Part shown: piece after piece, positions 28,099-37,475 of the stretch
How positions within the stretch are numbered: the stretch's first letter is position 1
Layout: each line of letters begins with the position of its first letter
From: Betaproteobacteria bacterium
GTDB taxonomy: Bacteria > Pseudomonadota > Gammaproteobacteria > Burkholderiales > SG8-39
Assembly: GCA_947479645.1 (NCBI GenBank)
Contig: CANKAJ010000001.1
Coordinates: 139,537-203,536 of the forward strand
DNA: 64,000 nt
Reading direction: 5' to 3'
The notes under the pieces: model-generated
What the model saw: only the letters and a program-made list of their open reading frames with translations
What the model was told of the DNA's origin: nothing
Databases searched by the model: none
Made by a program: the position numbers and the translations under genes

Positions 28099-29013
28099 AT
28101 GCTGCTAACGAATCTTGTCGTCTTCCGCCTTCCGAAAAGCTGGTCCCTCAATGCTGACGAGTTGGAAAAGAAGCTCTCGCTACAGCCGCTGAGCCCCTGC
28201 GGTAGCTTTGCAATGGAAAGTCGCGGCTGGCTACCCCCAAAGGATGATGCAAGATTCATCTATACCCAGAATCACCACTGGCTGCTGACCTTGGGAATCG
28301 AACTCAAATTACTGCCTTCCACAATTATTCGGCAAGTAGCCAAGGAACGCAGCGCCGAAGTAGCTCGCAAGCAGGCTCATCCGGTTGGCCGCAAACAAAT
28401 GCGGGAAATCCGCGACGAAGTCACCAACGAACTGCTACCTCGTGCACTGAGCCGCAGAACCACGACAAGGGCTTGGATTGACTCGACTGGAAAATGGCTT
28501 GCAGTGGACGCTGCTGCCGACAAGAAAGCCGAGGAATTTCTTGAGGCGCTGCGCCGCGCCGAGGAGAACTTCCCATGCAAGCGCCTGGACACGCAACGCT
28601 CACCGGGTGCTGCCATGACCAACTGGCTCGCTACCGGCAAGGCCCCGCAGTCGTTCAGCATCGACCAGGATCTGGAACTGCAATCGTCCGACATGAGCAA
28701 GGCCACCGTTCGCTATGTGCGTCATCCCCTCGAAGGCCGTGACATTCGAGATCACATCAGTGCCGGCAAGACAGCCATTCGCCTTGGTCTTACCTGGCAA
28801 GACAAGATTTCATTCGTATTGACGGACCAACTGCATATCAAGCGAATCACATTCCTCGAACTTCTCAAGTCAGAACCTGCAGCCGACTCGGAGTCGGATG
28901 CAGGCAACGAAGATGAACAATTCGACGCCGATTTCGCCCTAATGACAGGCGAACTTTCACTCATGCTGGCTGATCTGGTCAATGCGCTGGGTGGTGAAAA
29001 AATCTCTGAATGA
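28099..29013 (+). CDS. rdgC: Recombination-associated protein RdgC
   Basis: RdgC is a ring-shaped nucleoid-associated DNA-binding protein that limits RecA activity and supports growth of recombination mutants. The 304 aa product matches throughout: start MLLTNLVVFRLPKSW, SRGWLPPKDD, HWLLTLGIELKLLPSTIIR and the late KRITFLELLK block. Length is typical (about 300). The acidic stretch at about 265-285 (SDAGNEDEQFDAD) is variable in the family. No strong Shine-Dalgarno is visible. Confidence 0.95.
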   Translation: MLLTNLVVFRLPKSWSLNADELEKKLSLQPLSPCGSFAMESRGWLPPKDDARFIYTQNHHWLLTLGIELKLLPSTIIRQVAKERSAEVARKQAHPVGRKQMREIRDEVTNELLPRALSRRTTTRAWIDSTGKWLAVDAAADKKAEEFLEALRRAEENFPCKRLDTQRSPGAAMTNWLATGKAPQSFSIDQDLELQSSDMSKATVRYVRHPLEGRDIRDHISAGKTAIRLGLTWQDKISFVLTDQLHIKRITFLELLKSEPAADSESDAGNEDEQFDADFALMTGELSLMLADLVNALGGEKISE

Positions 29014-29215
29014 CGGCATAACTCATTCTACGGACGTTGGACTTCAGAACAACGTTAAAAATTCCTACTTCTGATAATAATATTCCAATAAATATAATTT
29101 AAAACCAATCTACTTTCCTTAACTGATAACAATAAAACTGCCGCGTAACGCCATCAGGCAGCGTCACCATGGGGTAATACCGGCAAGGCGGCAGGCTCGC
29201 GCTACAATTGACCTC

Positions 29216-30274
29216 ATGCAGCCTACCTCCTCATCCGCACCTGCCGCCAACTCAAGTCAAGACAGAACGCAATACGCGGTTGCCATCTGGCTGTTCGTAT
29301 GTTGCGTCATGGTATTCGGCATGATCGTCGTTGGGGGTGCCACGCGTCTTACACACTCAGGCTTGTCCATCACCGAATGGCAACCGATCGTTGGCACTCT
29401 CCCGCCCATCACCGAGGCCGACTGGGCCGTCGTCTTCGACAAATACAAGTTGACACCGGAGTACCAGAAGGTCAATGCCGGTATGACCCTGGACGCATTC
29501 AAGGGCATTTTCTGGTGGGAATACGCCCACCGACTGCTTGGACGCACCATCGGTATGGTCTTTCTCATTCCCCTGATCGCATTTGCCTGGTTGAAGCGGA
29601 TTGACCGTTCCCTGGCATTGCGCCTATGCGGCATTTTCGTCCTGGGCGGACTGCAGGGAGCCATGGGCTGGTATATGGTGAAGTCCGGCCTCGTCGACAA
29701 TCCGCGCGTGTCACAGTTCCGACTCACCGCCCATCTCAGCCTTGCTTTCGCGATCTTTGCCGCCATGCAATGGACAGCACTTTCCCTGCTCCACACAAAC
29801 CCGGATTCGCAACGCTCAAGCAATTGCCTGAGAAACTTTTCGCGGATCATCTTTTTCATTATCTGCTTCATGGTGATTACCGGCGGTTTTGTCGCCGGGA
29901 TACGCGCCGGATTTGCCTATAACAGCTTTCCGCTGATGAACGGCTACATTGTGCCGCCTGAAATCCTTTCCATCGATCCATGGTGGATGAATTTCTTCTA
30001 CAACATGGCGACGGTACAATTCGATCATCGACTCGGAGCTTGGGCATTGGCAGCACTGGTGCCATGGTTTTGGCTGCGCTCGCGCGCTGAACTGCTGTCA
30101 AAGAGAGCGCGAATCTCCTGCAACCTCTTGATCGGCATGCTGATTGTGCAGATCGGGCTGGGAATCGCCACCCTCCTGATGGTTGTGCCAGTGCCACTGG
30201 CAGCCGCCCATCAAGGCGGCGCAGTACTCCTTTTTGCCCTATCGCTCATGACTGTCCACGCGCTGCGGCGCTGA
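29216..30274 (+). CDS. ctaA: Heme A synthase (CtaA/Cox15)
   Basis: A 352 aa inner-membrane protein that oxidises heme O to heme A for aa3-type oxidases. It has about eight transmembrane helices and the conserved heme-ligand histidines in EYAHRLLGR, RLTAHLSLA, QFDHRLGAW and AAAHQGGA. GGATRLTHSGLSITEWQP is the family signature. The cytochrome c oxidase genes and ctaB (heme O synthase) that often follow are absent. Its last 29 bases overlap the convergent ybiB end. Confidence 0.94.
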   Translation: MQPTSSSAPAANSSQDRTQYAVAIWLFVCCVMVFGMIVVGGATRLTHSGLSITEWQPIVGTLPPITEADWAVVFDKYKLTPEYQKVNAGMTLDAFKGIFWWEYAHRLLGRTIGMVFLIPLIAFAWLKRIDRSLALRLCGIFVLGGLQGAMGWYMVKSGLVDNPRVSQFRLTAHLSLAFAIFAAMQWTALSLLHTNPDSQRSSNCLRNFSRIIFFIICFMVITGGFVAGIRAGFAYNSFPLMNGYIVPPEILSIDPWWMNFFYNMATVQFDHRLGAWALAALVPWFWLRSRAELLSKRARISCNLLIGMLIVQIGLGIATLLMVVPVPLAAAHQGGAVLLFALSLMTVHALRR

Positions 30275-31181
30275 AACGCTGCACCTGTGTCATCAGCGTT
30301 GGGGGTACGGGTTTTGCCCCCGAAAGTACTTCGCCTATCCAAGCAGCGGTAGTCGCGGCGGAGACCTCCTGCGACAGTGAATCGGCCGTTACTTCATGAT
30401 CCCCCTGCGGCTCGATTTCCCGGCCTTCACCCTGCTTGAAAAGAGTCAATGCAGGCATGCGGCGAGGGCTCGCATAAGGCTCTCCCTCACTGCCCCGCAG
30501 AAGAATGGCCGGCCACCCATCAACAGCAAAGAGATCGGTCATGCGCTGTAAATAGTCTGGATGGGTAACCGGAACAATTCGCAAAGCCTTGCCACCGAAC
30601 GGATCGAGCAGTTTGGCAATCGTATGTGCCGAACTTCGCACGCCGATGCGCATTCGCCCGGTCATCAGTCTGGCCAAGCCGGGAGAAAGCGCTTCCAATG
30701 GCATATAGGCGAGGCGCCCCCTCTTCAAACTGCCGGCCGCTGCGACGGCACTTTTCGATTCGGCAATACCGAGTTCCCTCAGAATGGAAATTGTGGTGAC
30801 TCGACCGTACGAATCTGCAACACCATGCATCAATACTGGAATACCATCGCGAGCCAAAAGCATGGCCAGCAACGGCGTCATATTGGGCAAACGTCGCGCG
30901 CCGTTGTAACTGGGCAATATCACCGGCATTGGACCATCTGGCACATCAATGCGTGCGATGCGTTTCGCTACGGCAGTGCAGAATCCACGCAACTCGCCCA
31001 GCGACTCGCCCTTGATGCGATAGGCAATCCACAAGGCGCCCAGTTCCATCTCAGGCACTTCACCATCGAGCATGGCGCCAAAAAGTTCCTCTGCATCCGA
31101 CTCAGGCAGATCGCGCGCACCACGCGCGCCTCGACCCACTTGCTTGATAAAGGAAGTCCAATCCCGAATGCTGGTGCTCAT
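30246..31181 (-). CDS. ybiB: YbiB-type DNA-binding protein (TrpD2 family)
   Basis: A 311 aa protein with the fold of anthranilate phosphoribosyltransferase (TrpD) but related to E. coli YbiB, a SOS-associated nucleic-acid-binding protein. Shared blocks are VGRGARGARDL, MLDGEVPEMELGALWIAYRI, ILPSYNGARR, MTPLLAMLL and MRIGVRSSAHTIAKLLDPF. The TrpD glycine loop for PRPP is not conserved. Start could be ATG 31181 (GGTGGG upstream) or 31196. It is downstream of fumC on the same strand and its end overlaps ctaA convergently. Confidence 0.88.
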   Translation of the reverse strand: MSTSIRDWTSFIKQVGRGARGARDLPESDAEELFGAMLDGEVPEMELGALWIAYRIKGESLGELRGFCTAVAKRIARIDVPDGPMPVILPSYNGARRLPNMTPLLAMLLARDGIPVLMHGVADSYGRVTTISILRELGIAESKSAVAAAGSLKRGRLAYMPLEALSPGLARLMTGRMRIGVRSSAHTIAKLLDPFGGKALRIVPVTHPDYLQRMTDLFAVDGWPAILLRGSEGEPYASPRRMPALTLFKQGEGREIEPQGDHEVTADSLSQEVSAATTAAWIGEVLSGAKPVPPTLMTQVQRFSAAARGQS

Positions 31182-31224
31182 CGAAAGGCCCACCATGAAA
31201 TAAGTTTAGCGACCGAGTGCGTGC

Positions 31225-32616
31225 TCACGAATGCCCCACCATCGTTTCCGGCCGAACCCACATATCGAATTGCTGGGCCGAAACATACCCCGACGCCAAC
31301 GCCGCTTCACGCAACGTCTTGCCTTCGCGATGGGCATTCTTGGCAATCTCGGCCGCCTTGTCATAACCAATATGGGGATTGAGCGCTGTTACCAGCATCA
31401 AGGAATTGGCCACCAGTTCGGCGATGCGCTCACGATTGGGCTCGATTCCCTTCGCGCAGTGATCGTTAAAGCTGGCCGAGCCGTCAGCCAGCAATCGAAT
31501 ACTCTGCAAGACGTTGTGAATGATGAGCGGCTTGTAAACATTCAGTTCGAAGTTCCCCGAAGCCCCTCCAATATTGACGGCAACATCATTGCCGAAAACC
31601 TGGGCGCACAACATGGTCAGCGCCTCCGACTGCGTCGGATTGACCTTGCCGGGCATGATGGAACTCCCTGGCTCGTTTTCCGGAATGGTGAGTTCAGCGA
31701 TCCCGGAGCGCGGCCCGCTGGCCAGCCAACGCACATCATTGGCAATTTTGTTCAGGGAGGCAGCCACGGTTTTCAGCGCCCCATGCAGGTGCACCAGAGC
31801 ATCATTGGAGGCCAACGCCTCGAAACTGTTTCGGGCCGGGACAAACGGCAGTCCGGTGGCGTGGGCCAGTTCTCGGGCGACGCGCTTGCCAAATTCAGGA
31901 TGTGCATTCAGCCCGGTGCCCACCGCCGTCCCGCCCAGCGCCAGTTCGAAAACATGCGCCTGAGCCATGTTGAGATGGGCTATACCATGATCGAGCTGAG
32001 AAACATACCCGGAAAATTCCTGGCCAAGCGTCAGTGGCGTCGCATCCTGAAGATGGGTACGCCCGATTTTGACGATATCGGCAAAGGCTTTCATTTTCGC
32101 AGCAAGCGTTTTTTGCAATTGCTGCAGGGCCGGGACAAGCTGATCGTTGACAGCGCGAGCAACAGCCACATGCATTGCCGTCGGGAATACATCGTTGGAG
32201 GATTGCCCGCAATTGACATCGTCGTTCGGATGAACAAGACGCTCCTCCCCGCGCAGGCCGCCAAGCAATTCCGACGCTCGATTCGCGAGTACTTCATTGA
32301 CATTCATGTTGCTTTGGGTACCGGAACCAGTCTGCCACACCACCAGCGGGAATTCCGCATCGTGCCTGCCCGCAAGCACTTCGTCAGCCGCCCCCAGTAT
32401 GGCATCCGCCTTCTTCGCATCCAGCAGACCCAGGTCACGATTGATCCCTGCGCAACAGCGCTTGACCAGCACCAGTGCAAGAATCAGTTCTTTCGGCATA
32501 CGCTCACTGGAAATACGAAAATTCTCCAGCGAGCGTTGTGTCTGCGCGCCCCACAATCGATCGGCCGGGACAGGAATGTCCCCGAACGTATCGCGCTCAA
32601 TGCGGTAATCCGTCAT
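31225..32616 (-). CDS. fumC: Fumarate hydratase class II
   Basis: FumC interconverts fumarate and L-malate in the TCA cycle without an iron-sulfur cluster. The 463 aa product carries [34 protein letters not shown] and the superfamily signature [16 protein letters not shown] 32616 is nine bases after AGGAG; an ATG at 32625 is too close to it. Cytoplasmic homotetramer. It lies between the nitronate monooxygenase gene and ybiB. Confidence 0.96.
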   Translation of the reverse strand: MTDYRIERDTFGDIPVPADRLWGAQTQRSLENFRISSERMPKELILALVLVKRCCAGINRDLGLLDAKKADAILGAADEVLAGRHDAEFPLVVWQTGSGTQSNMNVNEVLANRASELLGGLRGEERLVHPNDDVNCGQSSNDVFPTAMHVAVARAVNDQLVPALQQLQKTLAAKMKAFADIVKIGRTHLQDATPLTLGQEFSGYVSQLDHGIAHLNMAQAHVFELALGGTAVGTGLNAHPEFGKRVARELAHATGLPFVPARNSFEALASNDALVHLHGALKTVAASLNKIANDVRWLASGPRSGIAELTIPENEPGSSIMPGKVNPTQSEALTMLCAQVFGNDVAVNIGGASGNFELNVYKPLIIHNVLQSIRLLADGSASFNDHCAKGIEPNRERIAELVANSLMLVTALNPHIGYDKAAEIAKNAHREGKTLREAALASGYVSAQQFDMWVRPETMVGHS

Positions 32617-32692
32617 AACATCCATCTCCTGTGTCGCAGAGAAGGGGTCATCTTACCGCTTGCGGCCGGCGAAGGCCCACTTTCATCCCCTA

Positions 32693-33664
32693 CTACGCGA
32701 CCATCCCTGCAAGCCGCATGCGGATGATATTTTCCGCATCGTTGACGATGCGTTCGATCAGTTCGGCACAGGAAGGTGCATCGTGGATCAGGCCCATGAC
32801 CGCGCTTGCGCTCCAGGTGCCAGCCTCGATGTCACCGTCCTGATATACAGCCGGTGCCTTAGCCCCTGCAGCCAGTTGCTTCATGTCCTCAAACGTCTTG
32901 GTTGGATCGGCATCCAGAACTGCGAGTTGCTTCGCCACCGAATTCTTGTAAAGCCGCGAGGTATTGCGCAGCCGTCGAAAAATCAGCTGTGTTGAAAGCT
33001 CGTTGCCTTCGACCAGCGCCCGCTTGACGTTGTCGTGCACCCAGCATTCCTTCGTGGCCAGGAAGCGCGTGCCCATATTGATGCCATCGGCCCCCAGCGC
33101 CAGCGCCGCGGCCAACTGTCTGCCGCTACCAATTCCGCCAGAGGCGATGAAGGGCACCTTCAGCTGTTCAGCCGCGATCGGCAGCAATACCATATTGGGC
33201 ACATCGTCCTCGCCAGTATGGCCAGCGCATTCGAATCCATCGACACTGATGATGTCGCAGCCGATGGACTCTGCCTTCTTTGCGTGCCGAATCGACGTGC
33301 ACTTGTGGATCACCTTGATGCCGGCATCCTTGAAGATGAGCAGCACACGCTGCGGATTGTTGCCTGCAGTCTCGACAATCTTCACGCCGCTGGCGACGAT
33401 CGCCCGGGCATACTCCTCGTAGGGGACCGGCTTGATGGTGGGCAGTATCGTGAGATTGACGGCGATCGGCTTGTCAGTCATGGTGCGGCACAGTTTCACT
33501 TCATCAATAACCTCCTCAGGCGTCGACAGTGATAGCGCTGTCATGACGCCGAGACCACCACCATTGGACACAGCCGCAGCAAGCTTTGCCCGCCCCACCC
33601 GCATCATGCCGCCGCAGACGATGGGGTACTTGATACCGAGCATTTCCGTTACGCGTGTTTTCAT
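32693..33664 (-). CDS. Nitronate monooxygenase-like flavoprotein
   Basis: A 323 aa TIM-barrel FMN protein of the NMO/2-nitropropane dioxygenase family. Start MKTRVTEMLGIKYPIVCGGM. FMN-phosphate site ASGGIGSGRQLAAALALGADG and a likely catalytic His in CAGHTGE. Many members act on other substrates, including enoyl reduction, so the activity is not certain. Start ATG 33664 follows GAGGA. Upstream of fumC in the same direction. Confidence 0.88.
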   Translation of the reverse strand: MKTRVTEMLGIKYPIVCGGMMRVGRAKLAAAVSNGGGLGVMTALSLSTPEEVIDEVKLCRTMTDKPIAVNLTILPTIKPVPYEEYARAIVASGVKIVETAGNNPQRVLLIFKDAGIKVIHKCTSIRHAKKAESIGCDIISVDGFECAGHTGEDDVPNMVLLPIAAEQLKVPFIASGGIGSGRQLAAALALGADGINMGTRFLATKECWVHDNVKRALVEGNELSTQLIFRRLRNTSRLYKNSVAKQLAVLDADPTKTFEDMKQLAAGAKAPAVYQDGDIEAGTWSASAVMGLIHDAPSCAELIERIVNDAENIIRMRLAGMVA

Positions 33665-33827
33665 AACCATTCCTCTTTTTGTTGCGGCTGCTGCCGCCTA
33701 ATTAGTGCGCAATTTCAGAACATGCAGCGCACTTCTTATAAGGCACGCAGTGGCAGCATGATCAGGACCGAGTCTAGTTGTCAGCGCACATCGACGTCAA
33801 ATCAACTCCGATTAACTGTGACTCTAA

Positions 33828-34550
33828 TCAAGCTCGCAACTTCACCGCGAGATCAAGGAAGTCCGTGGCCATGACATCAAACTCACCCGGTGCCACCAAT
33901 TCGGCGCTGTGCCCGGCACCCTGTTCCAGGGGTCTGTGCACGTAAGCTGTTCTGAGCCCAGCCCGCTTTGCCGCATGCAAATCCGAAGGATGCGCAGCCA
34001 CCATCATGACTTCATTTTTCGCCAGCCCCAGCAGGCGCGCGGCACCTTCATAAACCTCCGGATCAGGCTTGTAATGGCCGAAGAGTTCGCCAGACAATAT
34101 GCAGTCCCAAGGCAAGCCCGCATTCTTCGCCATGTTCACCAACAGCGCCACATTGCCATTGGACAATGTCGATATCACATACCGGCAGCGCAGGCGATTA
34201 AGTCCAGGCACCGTATCTGGCCACGGCAAAAGACGATGCCATGCCCGATTAAGGTGGGCAATTTCTGACTCAGCCAGGCCCTTGATACCGAAGCGCACCA
34301 GAAGATCATCCAGAATCAATCTGTGCAAACCATCAATATTGGTCCACGGCATCGTCCCTTTGCGCACGCGATCCATGGCCGGTTTGTAACCATCACGCCA
34401 ACCATCCGCGAATGCTGCCCAGTCCACTACCAGTCCCTTGGCTTGGGCCAGTAACTCGCCTTCCCTGATAATGGATGCGCGCCAGTCCACCACGGTGCCG
34501 AATACATCGAACACCAATGCCCTTACGGATTGAATATCGCTTTCAGACAT
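33828..34550 (-). CDS. Haloacid dehalogenase type II (HAD superfamily)
   Basis: A 240 aa hydrolase with the nucleophile in VFDVFGTVVDWR (Asp at about 14), motif II STLSNGN, motif III lysine in GHYKPDPEVYEGA and motif IV AAHPSDLHAAKRAGLRTAYV. These are the marks of L-2-haloacid dehalogenases, which release halide from short 2-haloacids. Dehalogenation itself is not proven from sequence. It is 27 bp downstream of the GFA gene on the same strand. Confidence 0.9.
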   Translation of the reverse strand: MSESDIQSVRALVFDVFGTVVDWRASIIREGELLAQAKGLVVDWAAFADGWRDGYKPAMDRVRKGTMPWTNIDGLHRLILDDLLVRFGIKGLAESEIAHLNRAWHRLLPWPDTVPGLNRLRCRYVISTLSNGNVALLVNMAKNAGLPWDCILSGELFGHYKPDPEVYEGAARLLGLAKNEVMMVAAHPSDLHAAKRAGLRTAYVHRPLEQGAGHSAELVAPGEFDVMATDFLDLAVKLRA

Positions 34551-34577
34551 AACGACTCACAGAATTAATCTCGCTTC

Positions 34578-34982
34578 TCAGCCCTGCCTGGGCACCTTGC
34601 TGAGCGAATTCAGATCCATCACCCATGGCATGGCGGAGTCACACCAGATCTGCGATTGAGGTTTGAATTGCGCGCGTTGCCGGATTGTGCCGGCGCGAAT
34701 GCCTATAACCTGCTGATCATCCACACTGGACGCATAAATATGCGTGCCGCACTCCGGGCAAAACACCTGCGCGCGCTGGTTGCCGCTGTCCGCCGTCTTG
34801 ACGTAGGTTTTCGGCTTGCCCGTTAGGAGCTTGAAATGACTGCCTTTGGTCGGCACCACCGTCCGGAATGCCGACCCCGAAAAGATCTGACAATCGGTGC
34901 AGTGACAAATCCGCGCTGACGCCGGATCGGCCTCGGCTTCATAAGTGATGTAACCGCAATGACATCCGCCGTTGATATGCAT
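34578..34982 (-). CDS. GFA/CENP-V family zinc protein
   Basis: A 134 aa small protein with the family's zinc cysteines in GGCHCGYITYEA, CHCTDCQ and FCPECGTHIYAS. The founding member was described as a glutathione-dependent formaldehyde-activating enzyme, but most homologues have no proven activity. I chose ATG 34982 (GAGGG five bases upstream) over ATG 34994. Confidence 0.9.
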   Translation of the reverse strand: MHINGGCHCGYITYEAEADPASARICHCTDCQIFSGSAFRTVVPTKGSHFKLLTGKPKTYVKTADSGNQRAQVFCPECGTHIYASSVDDQQVIGIRAGTIRQRAQFKPQSQIWCDSAMPWVMDLNSLSKVPRQG

Positions 34983-35020
34983 GTAATCCCTCATTCTCCG
35001 ATAAATAATAAAACCGGCTG

Positions 35021-36004
35021 TCAGTCAGCCTTGGCACCAGACTCTTTCACCACCACACTCCACTTGGCAATCTCCCGCTTCAGGAAAGCCTCCAATTCGG
35101 CCGGTTTCGATCCAATTGGCTCGATGGTCAATGACACCAGCCTGTCCTGAACGTCAGACATCTTCAGTACACGCGAAAAATCTGCCTGCATTTTGTCCAC
35201 CATTGCCTTGGGCGTGCGCGCCGGCCCGAACATGGCATACCAGGCAGAGGCCTCATAACCTGGCAAACCAGCCTCAGAAACTGTCGGCATATCGGGCAGG
35301 CTGCCGACGCGCTTTGATGTTGTAACCGCCAACGCAAATAGTTTTCCAGCCCGAACATTAGGAAGCGCCGACGATGAGCCAAAGGTAAGCTGCACCTGGC
35401 CCGCCACCAGATCGATCACAGCCGCCGGACCGCTCTTGTACGGCACGTGAACCAATTTCACACCTGCCATTTTCGAGAACAATTCTCCAGCCAGATGTTG
35501 TGATGAACCACTGCCTGCAGAACCATAATTGAGTTTGCCCGGATTGGCCTTGGCATAGGCCATCAGTTCCTTGACGGAGCGCGCCGGAACCGACGGGTGC
35601 ACAACAACAATGTTGGGGACGTCCGCCAATTGCGATACCGGCGTGAAATCCGAGATCGGATCATAGGGAAGCTTGCTGTAGAGGGCAGGATTGATGGCGT
35701 GGCTTGGACTGGTAATCAGGTAGGTATAACCATCTGGCGCCGCCTTCGCGCCAATCTCGGTACCAATGATTCCACCAGCCCCTGTTCGTGCATCAATGAC
35801 CATCTGTTGCCCCCAGACCTCGCTCAACTTAGGGGCCACCAGCCGGGCGATGATATCCGGCGCACCGCCCGGTGCGCCAAACGAAAGCACAAAACGAACC
35901 GGCTTGATCGGATAATTATCAATTACTGTAGTTTGTGCTTTTGCGATCGATGTTAAAGCACTTATTATTATCAGTAGAATATACTTTTCCATGCTGCGCA
36001 TCAT
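35021..36004 (-). CDS. Bug-family receptor
   Basis: A 327 aa receptor. Signal MEKYILLIIISALTSIAKAQ, then YPIKPVRFVLSFGAPGGAPD, IDARTGAGGIIG, APDGYTYLIT, YDPISDFTPV, NYGSAGSGSSQHLAGELF and VPYKSGPAAVIDLV. The usual YKG is YKS here. Start ATG 36004 follows AGGAGGG. The open frame to 36154 is not used. Neighbours are GFA and VOC genes on the same strand. Confidence 0.93.
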   Translation of the reverse strand: MMRSMEKYILLIIISALTSIAKAQTTVIDNYPIKPVRFVLSFGAPGGAPDIIARLVAPKLSEVWGQQMVIDARTGAGGIIGTEIGAKAAPDGYTYLITSPSHAINPALYSKLPYDPISDFTPVSQLADVPNIVVVHPSVPARSVKELMAYAKANPGKLNYGSAGSGSSQHLAGELFSKMAGVKLVHVPYKSGPAAVIDLVAGQVQLTFGSSSALPNVRAGKLFALAVTTSKRVGSLPDMPTVSEAGLPGYEASAWYAMFGPARTPKAMVDKMQADFSRVLKMSDVQDRLVSLTIEPIGSKPAELEAFLKREIAKWSVVVKESGAKAD

Positions 36005-36104
36005 GCAGTTCCCTCCTGATGAACTCCATTGAGTTGGCCGGTGAGCCCGCCGGACTGGCCTATCTTGGCTCGCACTCACCGCCACGGAACAGAAAAACTC
36101 GGAT

Positions 36105-36464
36105 CTAGGCTTTCGTCTCAATAAACTCCAGCTGCACCCCATCCGGTCCTTCAAAAAAGCAGACCCGTCGCCCGCCGGTCACTACCGTCTCTTCAAGGAT
36201 ATTGATGCCTTGGGCCTTCAGTTTTGCCACCAAATCGTCCAGTTCGTCAGTATCGATGGCAATATGCTCCATGCCATAGCGCTGCTCGCGCGTTTGTTTG
36301 CTGAGGAAGGTAGTTACGTTCAGCGAAAGTCCGTGCAGATCCAGGCGGTAGTTGCCGGTGTCGGACTTGCTCACAAACTTGGCGCCCAGCGTGTCCATGT
36401 AAAACTTCGCCGTCTTCTCCGGATCCTTGGTCTTCAGATGCAAGTGATTGAGCTTGAATGACAT
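36105..36464 (-). CDS. VOC-family (glyoxalase/dioxygenase-like) protein
   Basis: A 119 aa single-domain vicinal oxygen chelate protein. Likely metal ligands are the His in LNHLHLKTKD, the His in GMEHIAIDTDE and the Glu in VQLEFIE. It is short, as in glyoxalase I. Possible roles include methylglyoxal detoxification or ring-cleavage chemistry; sequence does not decide. It lies 100 bp upstream of the Bug gene and is divergent from cbbQ. Confidence 0.85.
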   Translation of the reverse strand: MSFKLNHLHLKTKDPEKTAKFYMDTLGAKFVSKSDTGNYRLDLHGLSLNVTTFLSKQTREQRYGMEHIAIDTDELDDLVAKLKAQGINILEETVVTGGRRVCFFEGPDGVQLEFIETKA

Positions 36465-36620
36465 GGAATACCTCCTTGTGGGATATGACTGGCAGGCTAT
36501 TGATAAAAGTACCCGATTTCGCAGCTCATGCTAGAGCCAACACCGCACTTACGCAACCGCCGTCAGGTAATTCAACCCGATTGAAAAAACCGTTGGTATA
36601 GAGCCATAGTAGAATCAATC

Positions 36621-37475
36621 ATGTACAGATCAACTGAGCCCGATGGCGGCGAAGCCCATCAACTGAACAGCGAGCCCTGGTACCTTCCAGTCGCCGACGA
36701 AGTTCAGGTTTTCGAAGCAGCTTATCAGCAACGCCTTCCGGTGTTGCTCAAAGGACCCACGGGTTGCGGCAAGACGCGCTTTGTCGAGCACATGGCCTGG
36801 CGGCTTTATCGACAGGCAGACACCCATAGACGTTCCGTGGAAATCCCCATGGTGACGGTCGCCTGCCACGAAGACCTCACCGCAACCGATCTGGTCGGGC
36901 GCTATTTGTTATCCGGTGATGAGACCGTATGGAATGACGGGCCGTTGACGCGCGCGGTCCGCACCGGTGCCATTTGCTATCTGGACGAGGTAGTCGAAGC
37001 ACGCAAGGACACCACCGTAGTGGTGCACTCGCTGACCGATCATCGCCGCCTGCTGCCTATTGAGAAAACCGGTGAACTGCTCGATGCGCATCCGGATTTT
37101 CTACTCGTCATTTCCTACAATCCCGGCTATCAAAGCGTACTCAAGGATCTGAAACCCTCGACACGTCAGCGATTTCTGAGCCTGGAATTCAATTACCCGG
37201 TCGTCGACGTTGAAGCCACCATCATCGCGCATGAAAGTGGCGTCGACGCCGCTCTTGCCCATCGACTGGCGCTGATTGGCGAAAAAGTTCGCAATCTGCG
37301 CGAGCACGGCTTTGAAGAAGGTGTCAGCACGCGCCTGCTGGTCTATACCGCACAGTTGGTTGCCTCCGGTATCCCACCGCGGCGCGCCTGCGAGGTTGCC
37401 ATCGCCCATGCTGTGACCGACGATCGCGAAGTACAGCAAGCCGTTGCAGATATCGTGGACGTACTGTTGCCGTGA
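36621..37475 (+). CDS. cbbQ: MoxR-type AAA+ ATPase of the CbbQ/NirQ/NorQ group
   Basis: A 284 aa AAA+ ATPase with Walker A GPTGCGKT (45-52), Walker [10 protein letters not shown] (118-126), the sensor region [21 protein letters not shown] and the C-terminal CbbQ_C helices. Family members remodel metalloenzymes, such as RuBisCO or nitric oxide reductase, together with a vWA partner. The stop overlaps the GTG of the downstream vWA gene (GTGA), so the two are coupled. No RuBisCO or nor/nir genes are nearby; the client is unknown. The symbol denotes family only. Confidence 0.9.
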   Translation: MYRSTEPDGGEAHQLNSEPWYLPVADEVQVFEAAYQQRLPVLLKGPTGCGKTRFVEHMAWRLYRQADTHRRSVEIPMVTVACHEDLTATDLVGRYLLSGDETVWNDGPLTRAVRTGAICYLDEVVEARKDTTVVVHSLTDHRRLLPIEKTGELLDAHPDFLLVISYNPGYQSVLKDLKPSTRQRFLSLEFNYPVVDVEATIIAHESGVDAALAHRLALIGEKVRNLREHGFEEGVSTRLLVYTAQLVASGIPPRRACEVAIAHAVTDDREVQQAVADIVDVLLP